In this document: positions 25,968-35,299 of the stretch, one piece after another
How positions within the stretch are numbered: position 1 is the stretch's first letter
Layout of the letters: each line of letters begins with the position of its first letter
From: Streptomyces sp. Je 1-332
Lineage (GTDB): Bacteria > Actinomycetota > Actinomycetes > Streptomycetales > Streptomycetaceae
Length of the DNA stretch: 64,000 nt
Assembly: GCF_040730185.1 (NCBI RefSeq)
Contig: NZ_CP160402.1
Location: 1,054,001-1,118,000, forward strand
Direction of reading: 5' to 3'
The notes under the pieces: model-generated
The model's input: the letters and a program-made list of their open reading frames with translations, nothing else
The model's database searches: none
Told to the model about the DNA's origin: nothing
Translations under genes and position numbers: made by a program

Positions 25968-28900
25968 TCAGTCGGTGGTCCCCCTCTGCCTTACCACCGA
26001 TCCGGCCCGCCCCTTGACCACTTCGAGCTGCGCGTGGACGCGTCGTCGCAGGTCCGCGACGTGGCTCACGATGCCGACGCTGCGGTCCCGTTCGCGGAGG
26101 GAGTCCAGGACGTCCAGGACCTCGTCGAGGGTCTGGTCATCCAGGCTGCCGAAGCCCTCGTCGATGAAGAGCGTGTCGAGCCTTACGCCCCCCGCCTCGT
26201 CGGTGACGACGTCCGCGAGGCCGAGCGCCAGGGCGAGCGAGGCGAAGAAGGTCTCGCCGCCCGAGAGCGTGGACGTGTCGCGCTCGCGGCCCGTCCACGC
26301 GTCGACCACGTGCAGGCCGAGGCCCGAACGGCCGCGCCCCGTGCGGTCGTCGGAGTGGACGAGGGTGTAGCGGCCCGAGGACATGCGCCGCAGCCGTGCG
26401 GTCGCCGCGGCCGCGACCTGTTCGAGCCGGGCCGCGAGGACGTAGGACTCCAGGCGCATCTTGCGTTCGTTGTCCGCCGACGTGCCGGCGGCGAGACCCG
26501 CCAGCCGCGCCACGCGGTCGTACTCGGCGCGTAGCGGCGCGAGGCGCCGGGCGCCGGCGGCCGACCGTTCGGAGAGCCGGTCGAGTTCGGCGCACCGCCG
26601 CGTGGCCGCGTCGAGCGCGGACGCGCTCGCGCGGACCCGTCGGTCGGCCCGCTCGGCGGCTTCCTGGGCGGCCGGGAGGTCGGCCTGGGGCTGCTGGGCC
26701 GCGGCGGCGGCGTCGGGCTCGGCCAGGAGGGAACGCACCGCCGCTTCTTCGTTCCGCCACGCGTCGATACGGTGCTGGAGCTCGCGGTGGCGCGCGTCGT
26801 CGAGCAGAGCGTCGGCGGCGGCCCCCGGCGTCTCGAATCCGGCGCGGAAGGCGGCGTCGGCGAGTCGCGCGTCGGCGTCCTTGAGCCGCTGGGCGGTGTC
26901 GTCGGCGACGCGTGCGGCTTCCGACGCCTCGGTCAGGAGCGCGGCCTGCCGCTCCAGTTGGGATGCTCGGGCCGCGACGCTGTCGCTTGCTCCTCGCGCA
27001 CGCGTCAACTCGACGCCCAGGGCTGCCTGTTCGCGGTCGAGGCCGTCCCGCAAGGTGGCGCGGGACGCTGCCCGGACGGCGGCCTCCTGCTGCACGGCGA
27101 CCCTGCGCTCGTGTTCACGCTCGGCCTGAGCGAGGGCTTCCCTGGCAGCGTGCAGCCCGGATGCCCGGCTGCGTGCCTCGGCGTGTTCGCCTCGCAACTC
27201 ATCGACGAGGGCGGTTAGTTGCCCGACCGATGACCCCTGGGGGGCGGCAGCGGCATCCGATTCCTCGGGCGTCGAGGGTTCGGCGGACGACCCGAGCGCC
27301 GCCGCGCCGGCCGCCGCCAGCGATTCCCGTACCTCGCCGAGTCGCCGTTCCTCCTGCGCGCGCAGCTCCTCCGCCCGCCGGTAGTCGGTGAGCGCCGACT
27401 CCTCCGTGGCGCGGTCGACATGGCCCGCCGACTTCGGCGCGGGCGCGGGGTGTTCGGTGGCGCCGCACACCGCGCAGGGGACGCCGTCGGACAGGCCCGC
27501 GGCCAGTTCCGCCGCGATCCCGGTGAGGCGCTGCTCCTTCAAGGTGAGCCAGTGTTCGTGGGCCTCGGTGGCACGCTCACGGGCCGCGAGGGCACGTTCG
27601 TACGCGGCGGCGGCCTCCTGCGTCAGGCGGTCGCGGCGCCGGGCCGCGTCCAACCTGCCCTGTGTGGGATCCAGTTGGCCCGCCAGTTGCTCGGCGCGGG
27701 TGGCCGCGTCCTGGGCGGACTCGATGCGCTCCTGGAGTGTGGTGCGCGTCGCGTCCCAGCCGTCGAGCCAGCCCGCCGCGTCGCGAAGCAGCTCGTCGTC
27801 GGACCGCTCCTCGCGCTCCAAGGAGGCGCGCTCCGTGTCGAGTTCGGCGAGGCGGCGCTCGGCGCGCCGGGCGGATTCGAGGCCGCCGAGTTCCTCCGCG
27901 GCCTTGCGCGCGGCGGCGGCGAGCCCCGACGCGCCGGAGTCGGCGAACGAGGCGGGCAGCCGCCCCCGCGCCCGTGCCTCCTCGGCGCTCGCGCGGCGGT
28001 GCTCCTCCTCGGTGGCCCGGCGCAGTCCCAGCGCGGGGGCCACCGTCTCGGCCTTGCGGGCGCGCTCCATCCGCGTCTGCAACCCCGCATGTTCCTCGGC
28101 GCGCTCCTGAAGGCTGCCGGCCCGCTCCTGCGCCTGCGCGAACCGCCTCTGCAGCCGGTCGAGTTCGCGTACGTCGTCCAGTCGGCGCCCGGCGGCGGCC
28201 TGCGTGGACTCCGCCGCCGTGAGGGCGCTCCCGGCGATCGTGCGCCGTTCGCGGGCGTTGGTCCGGGCGACGGCGGCCCACGCGAGGACGGACCCAACGA
28301 GCCCCGGATCGCCGGGCGACAGACCGGGCAGCGGCGACTGCGCGTGCTCCAGGTCCTCGAGGTCGCTCCCGGCGGCCTGCTGCATCCGGTGGGCGTCGGC
28401 GAGGAGCTCCCCGTCCCCCTCCCGCACCGCGCCCTCGGCGTCGCGCCGCTGCTCGGCGAGCCGCTGCTCGACCGCGGCGAACCTACGCGTGTCGAAGAGC
28501 CGCCCGAGCAGTTTGCCGCGGGCCTCCGCGTCGGCCCGCAGGAAGCGCGCGAAGTCGCCCTGCGGCAACAGCACCACCTGGCAGAACTGCTCCTTGCTCA
28601 TGCCGAGCAGCTGCGTGATCTCCTCGCCGATCTCCTGGTGGGAGCGGCTGAGGTCCTTCCACTCGGCGCCGCCGTCGGCGGCGGCGTCGTACTCCCGCAG
28701 CCAGCTCTGCGCCTTCTCCGTGGTCGTGCCGGTGCCGCGCTTCTTCGGGCGCTCCCACGGCGGCTGCCGGGTGACCTCCAACCGGCGTTCGGCGACGGTG
28801 AGTTCGAGGCACACCTCGGTCCGCACGCCGGGCCCCGCGTGGTCGCTGCGCAGCGTCACTCCCTGGCCGCTGCCCTGCCGGGGCCCCGGGACCGAGCCGT

Positions 28901-29057
28901 ACAGGCCATAGCAGACGGCGTCCAGGACGGACGTCTTGCCCGCGCCGGTCGGCCCGTGCAGCAGGAAGAGCCCGGCGGCGGAGAGGTCGTCGAAGTCGAT
29001 GTCCTGGGTGGTTCCGAAGGGGCCGAACGCGGTGATCCTCAGCCGGTGCAGCCTCAT
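25968..29057 (-). CDS. sbcC: Exonuclease subunit SbcC (Rad50-like SMC ATPase)
   Basis: 1029 residues. Walker A is GPTGAGKTSVLD (about residue 36). Long coiled coils flank a zinc hook CAVC (C528, C531). The C-terminal lobe carries the signature LSGGETFFASLALALGLADV and Walker B DTLFIDEGFGSLD. With SbcD it forms an ATP-dependent nuclease that opens hairpins and processes blocked DNA ends. The ATG at 29057 overlaps the sbcD stop as ATGA, indicating translational coupling. The long plus-strand open frame over this gene is a GC shadow. Confidence 0.96.
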   Translation of the reverse strand: MRLHRLRITAFGPFGTTQDIDFDDLSAAGLFLLHGPTGAGKTSVLDAVCYGLYGSVPGPRQGSGQGVTLRSDHAGPGVRTEVCLELTVAERRLEVTRQPPWERPKKRGTGTTTEKAQSWLREYDAAADGGAEWKDLSRSHQEIGEEITQLLGMSKEQFCQVVLLPQGDFARFLRADAEARGKLLGRLFDTRRFAAVEQRLAEQRRDAEGAVREGDGELLADAHRMQQAAGSDLEDLEHAQSPLPGLSPGDPGLVGSVLAWAAVARTNARERRTIAGSALTAAESTQAAAGRRLDDVRELDRLQRRFAQAQERAGSLQERAEEHAGLQTRMERARKAETVAPALGLRRATEEEHRRASAEEARARGRLPASFADSGASGLAAAARKAAEELGGLESARRAERRLAELDTERASLEREERSDDELLRDAAGWLDGWDATRTTLQERIESAQDAATRAEQLAGQLDPTQGRLDAARRRDRLTQEAAAAYERALAARERATEAHEHWLTLKEQRLTGIAAELAAGLSDGVPCAVCGATEHPAPAPKSAGHVDRATEESALTDYRRAEELRAQEERRLGEVRESLAAAGAAALGSSAEPSTPEESDAAAAPQGSSVGQLTALVDELRGEHAEARSRASGLHAAREALAQAEREHERRVAVQQEAAVRAASRATLRDGLDREQAALGVELTRARGASDSVAARASQLERQAALLTEASEAARVADDTAQRLKDADARLADAAFRAGFETPGAAADALLDDARHRELQHRIDAWRNEEAAVRSLLAEPDAAAAAQQPQADLPAAQEAAERADRRVRASASALDAATRRCAELDRLSERSAAGARRLAPLRAEYDRVARLAGLAAGTSADNERKMRLESYVLAARLEQVAAAATARLRRMSSGRYTLVHSDDRTGRGRSGLGLHVVDAWTGRERDTSTLSGGETFFASLALALGLADVVTDEAGGVRLDTLFIDEGFGSLDDQTLDEVLDVLDSLRERDRSVGIVSHVADLRRRVHAQLEVVKGRAGSVVRQRGTTD

Positions 29058-30217
29058 CGGGCCACCTCCCGCTCGGTGTCGTCGCCGCGGACTGTGTCGA
29101 ACGCCGCGCGCAGCACCGCCTGTTCGCGCACATCGGGACCCGCGCCCCGCACATGGGTCACGAAGTCCTCCGCGATCTGCTGGTCGCTGCGGCCCTTCAG
29201 ACGCTGGGCGTACGAGACGTCCGGGTCCTCGGGGGTGCGCTCCGGGTCGAAGGCGAGGCTGAGGGTGTGCGGGAAGCGCTCGCAGAGGCGGGCCATGGGG
29301 TCGTCGGGGCGCACCGGGTCGGTGAGCGTCGCCTCGACCCACGCCTCCTCGTACCGCGCGAGCTCCGGGTCGGCGAGCAGCGTCTCGATGTCGCCGCGGA
29401 TGCGGGCGAGCGGCCGCGGCACCGGGCAGTCGATCCGCTCGGCCTCGATCTCCCCGGCGGCGCCGATGTCGACGAGCCACATGCTCTTGCGGTGCGTGGA
29501 CTCGGAGAACGAGTACGGCAGCGGGGAACCCGAGTAGCGCACACGCTCGCTGATGGCCTGGCTGCCGTGCAGATGGCCGAGCGCCACGTAGTCGACGCCG
29601 TCGAAGACGCCGGACGGCACGGCGGCCACCCCGCCGACGGTGATGTCCCGCTCGCTGTCGCTGGCCTCGCCGCCGGTGACGAAGGCGTGGGCGAGGACGA
29701 CGGAGCGGGTGCCCGGCGTCCGGTCGGCAAGGTCGGCGCGCACCCGGTCCATGGCGGCGGAGAGCACCGTCTCGTGTCCGGCCCGCTCCACGCCGAACTC
29801 GCCCTTGACCAGGGCCGGTTCGAGATAGGGCAGGCCGTAGAACGCCACGTCCCCGTGGCCGTCGGCCAGGACCACCGGGTCGGCGCAGGCGGCGGGCGCG
29901 GTGCGCAGGTGGATGCCCGCGCGCCCGATGAGTCCGGCTCCGACACCGAGGCGGCGCGCCGAGTCATGGTTGCCGGAGATCATCACCGTCGGGACGCCGA
30001 GGTCCGCGAGCCGGTGCAGGGCGTCGTCGAAGAGCTCCACGGCGGCGAGCGGCGGCACCGCCCTGTCGTACACGTCCCCGGACACGACGACGGCGTCCAC
30101 CTCGCGCTCACGCGCGGTGGCGACGAGGTGACCGACGAAGTCGGCCTGGGCGCCGAGCATGTTCACGCGGTGGAACGCCCGCCCCAGATGCCAGTCGGAC
30201 GTGTGCAGAATTCTCAA
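29054..30217 (-). CDS. sbcD: Exonuclease subunit SbcD (Mre11-like nuclease)
   Basis: 387 residues. Phosphoesterase motifs appear in order: HTSDWHLGR, SGDVYDRAVPP, SGNHDSARR, LAHAFVTGG and ALGHLHGSQ. It is the nuclease half of SbcCD. I take TTG at 30217 as the start because GGAG lies seven bases before it and the Mre11 fold begins two residues later (RILHTSDW); the frame extends to 30301 without similarity. It is translationally coupled to sbcC. Confidence 0.95.
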   Translation of the reverse strand: MRILHTSDWHLGRAFHRVNMLGAQADFVGHLVATAREREVDAVVVSGDVYDRAVPPLAAVELFDDALHRLADLGVPTVMISGNHDSARRLGVGAGLIGRAGIHLRTAPAACADPVVLADGHGDVAFYGLPYLEPALVKGEFGVERAGHETVLSAAMDRVRADLADRTPGTRSVVLAHAFVTGGEASDSERDITVGGVAAVPSGVFDGVDYVALGHLHGSQAISERVRYSGSPLPYSFSESTHRKSMWLVDIGAAGEIEAERIDCPVPRPLARIRGDIETLLADPELARYEEAWVEATLTDPVRPDDPMARLCERFPHTLSLAFDPERTPEDPDVSYAQRLKGRSDQQIAEDFVTHVRGAGPDVREQAVLRAAFDTVRGDDTEREVAR

Positions 30218-30334
30218 GACGCCGCTCCGGCCCGCATGCTCGCTCTCCCCTCCTGTGCCCCGGATCCCGCACCGCCCCAGCACGGGCCTCGCCGACAGCA
30301 CCCACCACGCTAGCGCCTGTCGGCCCCTGCTCGA

Positions 30335-31585
30335 TCACGAACCTCCATCTGTCACCGGTGCGGACGGCGGCTGCGGGGACTCCGGTGCCGGCGACTGCTC
30401 CTGCTCGGGCTCCGTGGAAGGCGCCTGCGGCGCGGACGACTCGGGCGGCGATGAGGGCTCGCCCGAGGAGGGGGAGTCAGCGGGGGACGGGGACGCGGGG
30501 GACGCCGATGACGGCGCATCGGACGGCGAGACGGACGGGGACGGAGACGGCAGGTTCGCCGGCGGCGGCGTCTTCGTGTCGCCCGCCCCTGTGTCGCCCT
30601 TGTCACGTTCGAACCAGTCGCCACTCTTCGGGTCGTACATGACGAAGGTGTTCACGACCTCGGTGGCCGGAGCCACGACCACGACGTTCGAGGACTTGTA
30701 GCCGGGCCACGCGTCGCCCGTCGGCTTCGGGGTGCTCTTCTGCGCGACGGGCGGCAGCAGCGGATTGCCGCAGGCGCAGCGCACGCGCGGCACGCCGCGG
30801 TCGTCGACGAGCACGGCGGTGCCGGCCTGAAGGACGGCTTGATAGGCGGTGGCCGCGCCGTCGCGGTAGCCGTGGTTGGTGACGCGGGTGTCCAGGCGCA
30901 GCTGTACGGGGGTGAGCGCGCGCAGGTACGAGGGCACCGCGGAGGCGTCGATGCCGAGGACGGACGCGAAGGCCTTGTTCTTCGCCGGGTCCCTCTTGAG
31001 GGCGGCGACCTGCTTCTCCACGTCGCAGCTGCCCACCTTGCGTGTCCCGCCGTAGAGGCCGGGGGCCGCGCCGTCGACGCCGCGTGTCACGTGGGCCGAC
31101 GCCGATGAGCTCGGCAGGGCGCTCGGTGAGGCCGGCGTCGCGTCGTCCCGGGCCGTCGACTCGGTGAAGGGGTCGGGCCCCTGCTTGCCCGCGGGCTGGA
31201 GGGCGACCTCGCCGCCGGATTTCGAGGTGCCGTCGGGCCGCGTGAGGACGACCGTCAGCGCTACTGCGGCCACGATCACCAGAGAGATGGCCGCCACGCG
31301 CGGCGCCGACTTCCACCAGGGGCGTTCCGGCCCGGGACCCTTGCCGGGGCCCGGTTCCGGGCTCGCCCCGCCGGGCGGACCGGGGCGGTCGGGCGGACCG
31401 GGTGGGCCACTCGGCGGGCCCGAGGCGCGGTCCCCGCCGGGCGGTGGCGTCGAACCCGTCGAACCGGCCTCGGTCGCGCCGGGCTGGGTCGCGCCGGGCT
31501 GGGTCGCGCCGGGCTGCGAAGGGCCCGAGAGGGGGCCGGACGGGGGTCCTGTGGGGCGTCCTGACGACGGCGGTTCGGCGCTCAC
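30335..31585 (-). CDS. DUF6777 domain membrane protein with Pro/Ser-rich tails
   Basis: 416 residues. A Pro/Gly-rich cytoplasmic N-terminus includes near-perfect GATQP repeats coded by a 15-base DNA repeat near 31476-31520. One membrane helix (about 93-113, AAISLVIVAAVALTVVLT) follows, then an outside domain of about 175 residues beginning GSCDVEKQVAALKRD, and a long Pro/Ser/Glu tail. The domain is the actinobacterial DUF6777; its function is unknown. The start is GTG at 31585 with GGAAG upstream. It precedes sbcD on the same strand with a 117-base gap, so cotranscription is possible. Confidence 0.8.
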   Translation of the reverse strand: MSAEPPSSGRPTGPPSGPLSGPSQPGATQPGATQPGATEAGSTGSTPPPGGDRASGPPSGPPGPPDRPGPPGGASPEPGPGKGPGPERPWWKSAPRVAAISLVIVAAVALTVVLTRPDGTSKSGGEVALQPAGKQGPDPFTESTARDDATPASPSALPSSSASAHVTRGVDGAAPGLYGGTRKVGSCDVEKQVAALKRDPAKNKAFASVLGIDASAVPSYLRALTPVQLRLDTRVTNHGYRDGAATAYQAVLQAGTAVLVDDRGVPRVRCACGNPLLPPVAQKSTPKPTGDAWPGYKSSNVVVVAPATEVVNTFVMYDPKSGDWFERDKGDTGAGDTKTPPPANLPSPSPSVSPSDAPSSASPASPSPADSPSSGEPSSPPESSAPQAPSTEPEQEQSPAPESPQPPSAPVTDGGS

Positions 31586-31605
31586 GAACACTTCTTCCCT
31601 GCCTG

Positions 31606-31635
31606 GGTGACCACTGCGTAGGTGACCACTGCGTA
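31606..31635. repeat. 15-bp tandem duplication in the DUF6777 leader
   Basis: GGTGACCACTGCGTA is present twice in perfect succession, about 20 bases upstream of the DUF6777 start codon. It could be a regulatory direct repeat or a chance duplication. Confidence 0.75.
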
Positions 31636-31804
31636 CGTTTTCTTCCGTTACGCGCCCATTGTGTGGCCCGCTTGCGTGTCCCGCTTCCCGGGAGCGCGCA
31701 GTCTTCCCGCGAGCGCGCGAGAGCCCCCGGGCACGCGAGATTCCCCGGGGCCCCCGAGCCGACGCGGTCGGCCCTCCCGAGGGGCGGAGCGCCGCCGCGC
31801 TGCT

Positions 31805-31810
31805 TAGCGT
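31805..31810 (+). promoter_or_regulatory. -10 element of leaderless streptophobe gene
   Basis: TAGCGT, six bases, then the GTG at 31817; no ribosome binding site. Same arrangement as several other genes in the window. No clear -35 hexamer. Confidence 0.5.
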
Positions 31811-31816
31811 GACAAC

Positions 31817-33094
31817 GTGAGCGACCAGAAACCGCCCGGTCGGGCGCCCCACGGCTGGATCCACGCCTTGCTCGCCGTGCTCGCCGCGCTGGTGGCCATG
31901 GCCGTCGTCGCCGCGCTCGGCCTGTGGGCCGCCGGGGCGGCGGACCTGCCGGGCGGCGCGTTCCCCAGCGTCGTAGCGGCCGTCGTAGTGATGGCGGTCG
32001 GCGGCTCCGTGGGGCTCTCCGGTGACGCCGGAGCGATCGCCGAGACGAACGCGGGGCTCTCCGTGCTCCCCCTCTCGGTCACCCTCGCCGGAGCTCTGGT
32101 GGTCGCGGCCGGGTTCCTCAGGCCGTTGCGGCACCGGGCTGTCGCCGACACCAGGGAGCTGGCCGGCTGGGCAGGGCGGTTCGCGGTGCTGTGGGTACTG
32201 CTGCTCATCGGCCTCGGCCTGCTGGCCCGCCATCGGTTCACGATCTCGCTCGGGGAAGGGGCCGCGTCCGACATCGGTGACGTCCTGGGAGCGACGCCCA
32301 GGGTCGGCTTCGAGACCGACGTCCCGCTGACCATCCTCTTCGGGCTGCTGTGGCTGGCGGGTGTCCTCGCCGTGGCGCTGCTGGTCTCGCGTGGGGCGCC
32401 GCTGCCGGGCCGCCTGGTGCGCTTCCAGGAGTCGGTGCGTCCGGCGGCCCACGCCATGGTGGTTCTGCTGCTCGCGTACGTCGTCCTGGGGTTCGTCGTC
32501 GGCGTGGTCGTGGCAGTGACCAAGGGGCATGCGGCGCAGACGCTCGCGGTGCTGCTGCTCGGGCTGCCCAACCTCGTCTGGCTCGCCTTCACCATCGGGC
32601 TCGGCGCGTCCTGGGAGGGCCGCGTGGACGGGCCGTTCGGCCTGCCCATGCCGAAGGTCCTCGACGACGTACTGCGTACCCCGGAGGACTCCACGCTCAG
32701 TCTGCGGACGCTCTCCGACTACGACGGCCGGGTGTGGTGGCTGCTCGTCGTGGCGGCGGTCCTGGTCCTGGGGGCCGCGTTCCTGATGGCGGCTCGCTCA
32801 CCGGCCCGGATGCGGGCCTGGCAGCACGCCGTGCACATGGCGGTGGCGCTGACCCTCACCGTGCTCGCCGTCAGTCTGCTCGCCCGCGTCTCCGCCCATT
32901 ACGGCCTCTCGCTCCTGGGCATCGGGGATCTGGGCGGCGGCCTGTCCGGCCTGGTGAAGCTGCATCCGCAACTGGGGATGGCGCTGATCCTCGCCGTGGC
33001 CTGGGGTCTGGTCGCCGGCTTCATCGGCGGCTTGCTCGCGCGTCCGGTCCACCGCCGCGGTGAGGTGCGGCAGGACGGTTCCTCACCGTCCTAG
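31817..33094 (+). CDS. Streptophobe family multi-pass membrane protein
   Basis: 425 residues, about ten hydrophobic segments beginning HALLAVLAALVAMAVVAAL. It matches the streptophobe family of Streptomyces by layout, with the GAFPSVVAAVVVMAVGGSV and GIGDLGGGLSGL segments. Function unknown. The GTG start lies six bases after a -10-like TAGCGT, so the mRNA is probably leaderless. It is divergent from the DUF6777 gene and convergent with the kinase gene; a 45-base polypyrimidine stretch separates the convergent stops. Confidence 0.85.
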   Translation: MSDQKPPGRAPHGWIHALLAVLAALVAMAVVAALGLWAAGAADLPGGAFPSVVAAVVVMAVGGSVGLSGDAGAIAETNAGLSVLPLSVTLAGALVVAAGFLRPLRHRAVADTRELAGWAGRFAVLWVLLLIGLGLLARHRFTISLGEGAASDIGDVLGATPRVGFETDVPLTILFGLLWLAGVLAVALLVSRGAPLPGRLVRFQESVRPAAHAMVVLLLAYVVLGFVVGVVVAVTKGHAAQTLAVLLLGLPNLVWLAFTIGLGASWEGRVDGPFGLPMPKVLDDVLRTPEDSTLSLRTLSDYDGRVWWLLVVAAVLVLGAAFLMAARSPARMRAWQHAVHMAVALTLTVLAVSLLARVSAHYGLSLLGIGDLGGGLSGLVKLHPQLGMALILAVAWGLVAGFIGGLLARPVHRRGEVRQDGSSPS

Positions 33095-33122
33095 CCTCCC
33101 CCTCCTTGCCCCCCTCCCCCTC

Positions 33123-34145
33123 CTAGCCCCCTCCTAGCCGCCGGAAGACCGGCCGCGCCCAGTCCGGCGGGTCCGGAGGCGCCCCCGGGTCCGCGGGGGC
33201 TTTCGGGTCCGCGGGGGCTCCCGCGACCCGCAGGTCCACCCGCGTGGGGGTGTGCCCCGCCGCGCTTCCCGTGGCCGCGGTGCGCAGTGCGGCCACGAAT
33301 TCGAGGCAGGAGCCGTACCGTTCCTCGGGGCGCTTGGCCAGCGCCTTCGCGAGAACTCCGTCCAGGGCCGCGGGTGCGTCGGGGCGTTTGTCCGTCAGCG
33401 GGGGCGGCTGGTCGTACTGGTGGGCCCAGAGCAGCGCCATGTCGTCGTCGCGCTGGAAGGGCGGCCCGCCCGCCATGGTCTCGTGGACGACGCAGGCAAG
33501 GCTGTAGACGTCGCACCGGCCGTCCACGGGGCGGCCCGAGATCTGCTCCGGCGCCACGTAGTCGAGGGTCCCGACGAACTGGCCGACCGTCGTGAAGCCG
33601 GTCAGTGACAGCGATTTCTTCGTCAGACCGAAGTCCGTGAGGTAGACGTGCTCCGGGTGGTCGCTGTCGGTGCCCTTGGCCACGAGGATGTTGCCGGGTT
33701 TGACGTCGCGGTGGACCAGGCCGTGGTCGTGGGCCGCGTCGAGCGCGGAGGCGACCTGGGCGGCGATGCGGAGGGCCGTCCCGACGGGGAGGGGGCCCGA
33801 GCCGTCGAGCAGATGCCGCAGGTCGAGCCCGGGGACGTACCGCATGGCGATGTAGAGCACGCCGTCCGTCTCGCCCGCCTCGAAGACCGGCACGATGTGC
33901 GGATGCTCGATCGCGGCGGCGACGCGTGACTCGTGCGTGAAGCGCTGCCGGAAGGTGTCGTTGCGTGCGAGCTCGGGGGCGAGCAGCTTCAGGGCGACGG
34001 TCCGGTCGAGCCGCAGGTCCTTGGCGCGGTAGACGACAGCCATGCCCCCACGCCCGATCTCGCTCTCGACGCGATACCCCGCGATCTGCGCCCCCACCAG
34101 CTCGGAGGGCCGCCCGGCATGACTACTGGCCCCCGACACCCCCAT
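33123..34145 (-). CDS. Serine/threonine protein kinase (PknB-type)
   Basis: 340 residues. The kinase domain spans about 22-285: Gly loop IGRGGMAVVY, catalytic Lys in ALKLL, HRDVKPGN, DFG, and APEQ, all intact. The tail is Pro/Asp-rich without a membrane helix or PASTA repeats, so the kinase is cytoplasmic. Its ATG (34145) overlaps the stop of the upstream gene as TGATG, indicating coupling; GTG at 34148 is an alternative. With the two upstream genes it forms a kinase/substrate/FHA-transporter operon like mycobacterial pknF-Rv1747. Confidence 0.93.
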   Translation of the reverse strand: MGVSGASSHAGRPSELVGAQIAGYRVESEIGRGGMAVVYRAKDLRLDRTVALKLLAPELARNDTFRQRFTHESRVAAAIEHPHIVPVFEAGETDGVLYIAMRYVPGLDLRHLLDGSGPLPVGTALRIAAQVASALDAAHDHGLVHRDVKPGNILVAKGTDSDHPEHVYLTDFGLTKKSLSLTGFTTVGQFVGTLDYVAPEQISGRPVDGRCDVYSLACVVHETMAGGPPFQRDDDMALLWAHQYDQPPPLTDKRPDAPAALDGVLAKALAKRPEERYGSCLEFVAALRTAATGSAAGHTPTRVDLRVAGAPADPKAPADPGAPPDPPDWARPVFRRLGGG

Positions 34146-35176
34146 CACGAACCCCGCCCCGAAGCGGCGGCCCCGCGATCACCCGTGACGGGCGGGATAC
34201 GCCGGGTGGCTTCTTCGGGGTACGAATCGGGGGCGGGGGAGTCTTCGCGGCGGGGGCCTTCTTCTTGGCGGTACGCAGCGGGCCCGAACCCTTCACTGCC
34301 CGGACCCCGACCCACGCCGGCCCCGGCTTCGACCACCTGCGTCGGCTCAGGCCCACTCGACGCGCCCCGAGAACCCGCATCGCTGCCGCCGCCCACGTCC
34401 CGCACCCAGCGCGCGAGCTCCTCATCACCCTCAACCTGGGCAGCTTCGACAACGCGCGTCGGCTCCGACGGACTCACCGCGCGACCAGAATCCGTATCGC
34501 CGCTGCTCACATCCCGTACCCGGCGGGCAGGCTCGACACCGCCCCCAGCCGGAGCCTGGGTGGCCTCGACCACCTGCGTCGGCTCCGCGGGCCCCGGCCC
34601 GTCCACCGGCCCGCTGCCCGCGGCGGCGGAGGCGGAGGCGCCCGCCGCCTGCTTCGGCTCCGGCTCCGGAGGCGGCCCGCCCTCGGCGCTCGGGCCCTCC
34701 CCCGTGGCGTACGTGCTCAGGCGGGCCCCGTCGCAGTGGACCCAGCGTTCGTGGTCGGCGTCGTAGAGCCACATCGACTCGCCGTCCACGACCACGCCGA
34801 CCCGCTGTCCGCGCGTCCGGCTTCGGAAGGTCTCGCCGTCGAGGGCGCCGGACGCCAGTTCCTCGGTCGCCCGGCGGTAGCGGCTCAGTGCCTCCTCGGT
34901 CCTCGCCAGGAGCGGGGCCGGGTCCGCCGTGCGGGTCAGGGGGTGCCCCGCGGCCGGCGGGTCGGGGGGTACGGCGATCAGGAGGCGGCCGTCGACCCAG
35001 GCCGACCAGTCGTTCGCGCAGACGATGCGGGCCCAGTCGCCGAGCCTGTCGACCAGCTGCACCGGCAGCAGCGCGTCCAGCGGCGCCGTCGGGCGGTTCA
35101 CGTCCGGCGCCTCCCAGGCGGGCAGCCCGTCCCGGGGAACGACATGGGTGGGGCGGAAGTCCGCCGCAGTGGTCAT
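34145..35176 (-). CDS. SH3-like protein with repeated T(Q/R)VVEA motifs, putative phospho-linker
   Basis: 343 residues. N-terminal domain (about 35-70) resembles a bacterial SH3 fold (RLGDWARIVCANDWSAWVDGR). A helical part and a Trp-rich strand region (GVVVDGESMWLYDADHERW) follow. The C-terminal 150 residues hold three imperfect repeats of 39-40 residues, each starting EPT(Q/R)VVEA with the Thr at 200, 240 and 279; a related ATRRI lies at 323-327. A Thr with a hydrophobic residue three positions later is the pattern FHA domains read when phosphorylated. It sits between the kinase and the double-FHA transporter. Not recognised as a named family. Confidence 0.8.
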   Translation of the reverse strand: MTTAADFRPTHVVPRDGLPAWEAPDVNRPTAPLDALLPVQLVDRLGDWARIVCANDWSAWVDGRLLIAVPPDPPAAGHPLTRTADPAPLLARTEEALSRYRRATEELASGALDGETFRSRTRGQRVGVVVDGESMWLYDADHERWVHCDGARLSTYATGEGPSAEGGPPPEPEPKQAAGASASAAAGSGPVDGPGPAEPTQVVEATQAPAGGGVEPARRVRDVSSGDTDSGRAVSPSEPTRVVEAAQVEGDEELARWVRDVGGGSDAGSRGASSGPEPTQVVEAGAGVGRGPGSEGFGPAAYRQEEGPRREDSPAPDSYPEEATRRIPPVTGDRGAAASGRGS

Positions 35177-35216
35177 CTCGTCTCTCCCGATCTCCAGCTC
35201 CAGATCCTCTGCCTTC

Positions 35217-35252
35217 TTGCTCCTGGTCTTCCGCTTGCTCCTGGTCTTCCGC
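35217..35252. repeat. 18-bp tandem duplication
   Basis: TTGCTCCTGGTCTTCCGC is repeated exactly, in the 123-base gap between the FHA-transporter gene and the linker gene. On the transcribed strand it is a polypurine direct repeat. The rest of the gap is C-rich and low in complexity. No hairpin; function unknown. Confidence 0.8.
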
Positions 35253-35299
35253 GCCCCCCGCACCTCGCGCCCCCGCGCCCCGCGTCCCCGCGCCCGCCG

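Noticed and set aside
27420..29537. 705-codon plus-strand open frame over sbcC/sbcD
   Set aside because: Antisense to two certain genes, no motif and no ribosome binding site.
35217..35252. Possible start of a CRISPR or variable-number array
   Set aside because: Only two copies of an 18-base unit with no spacer between them.
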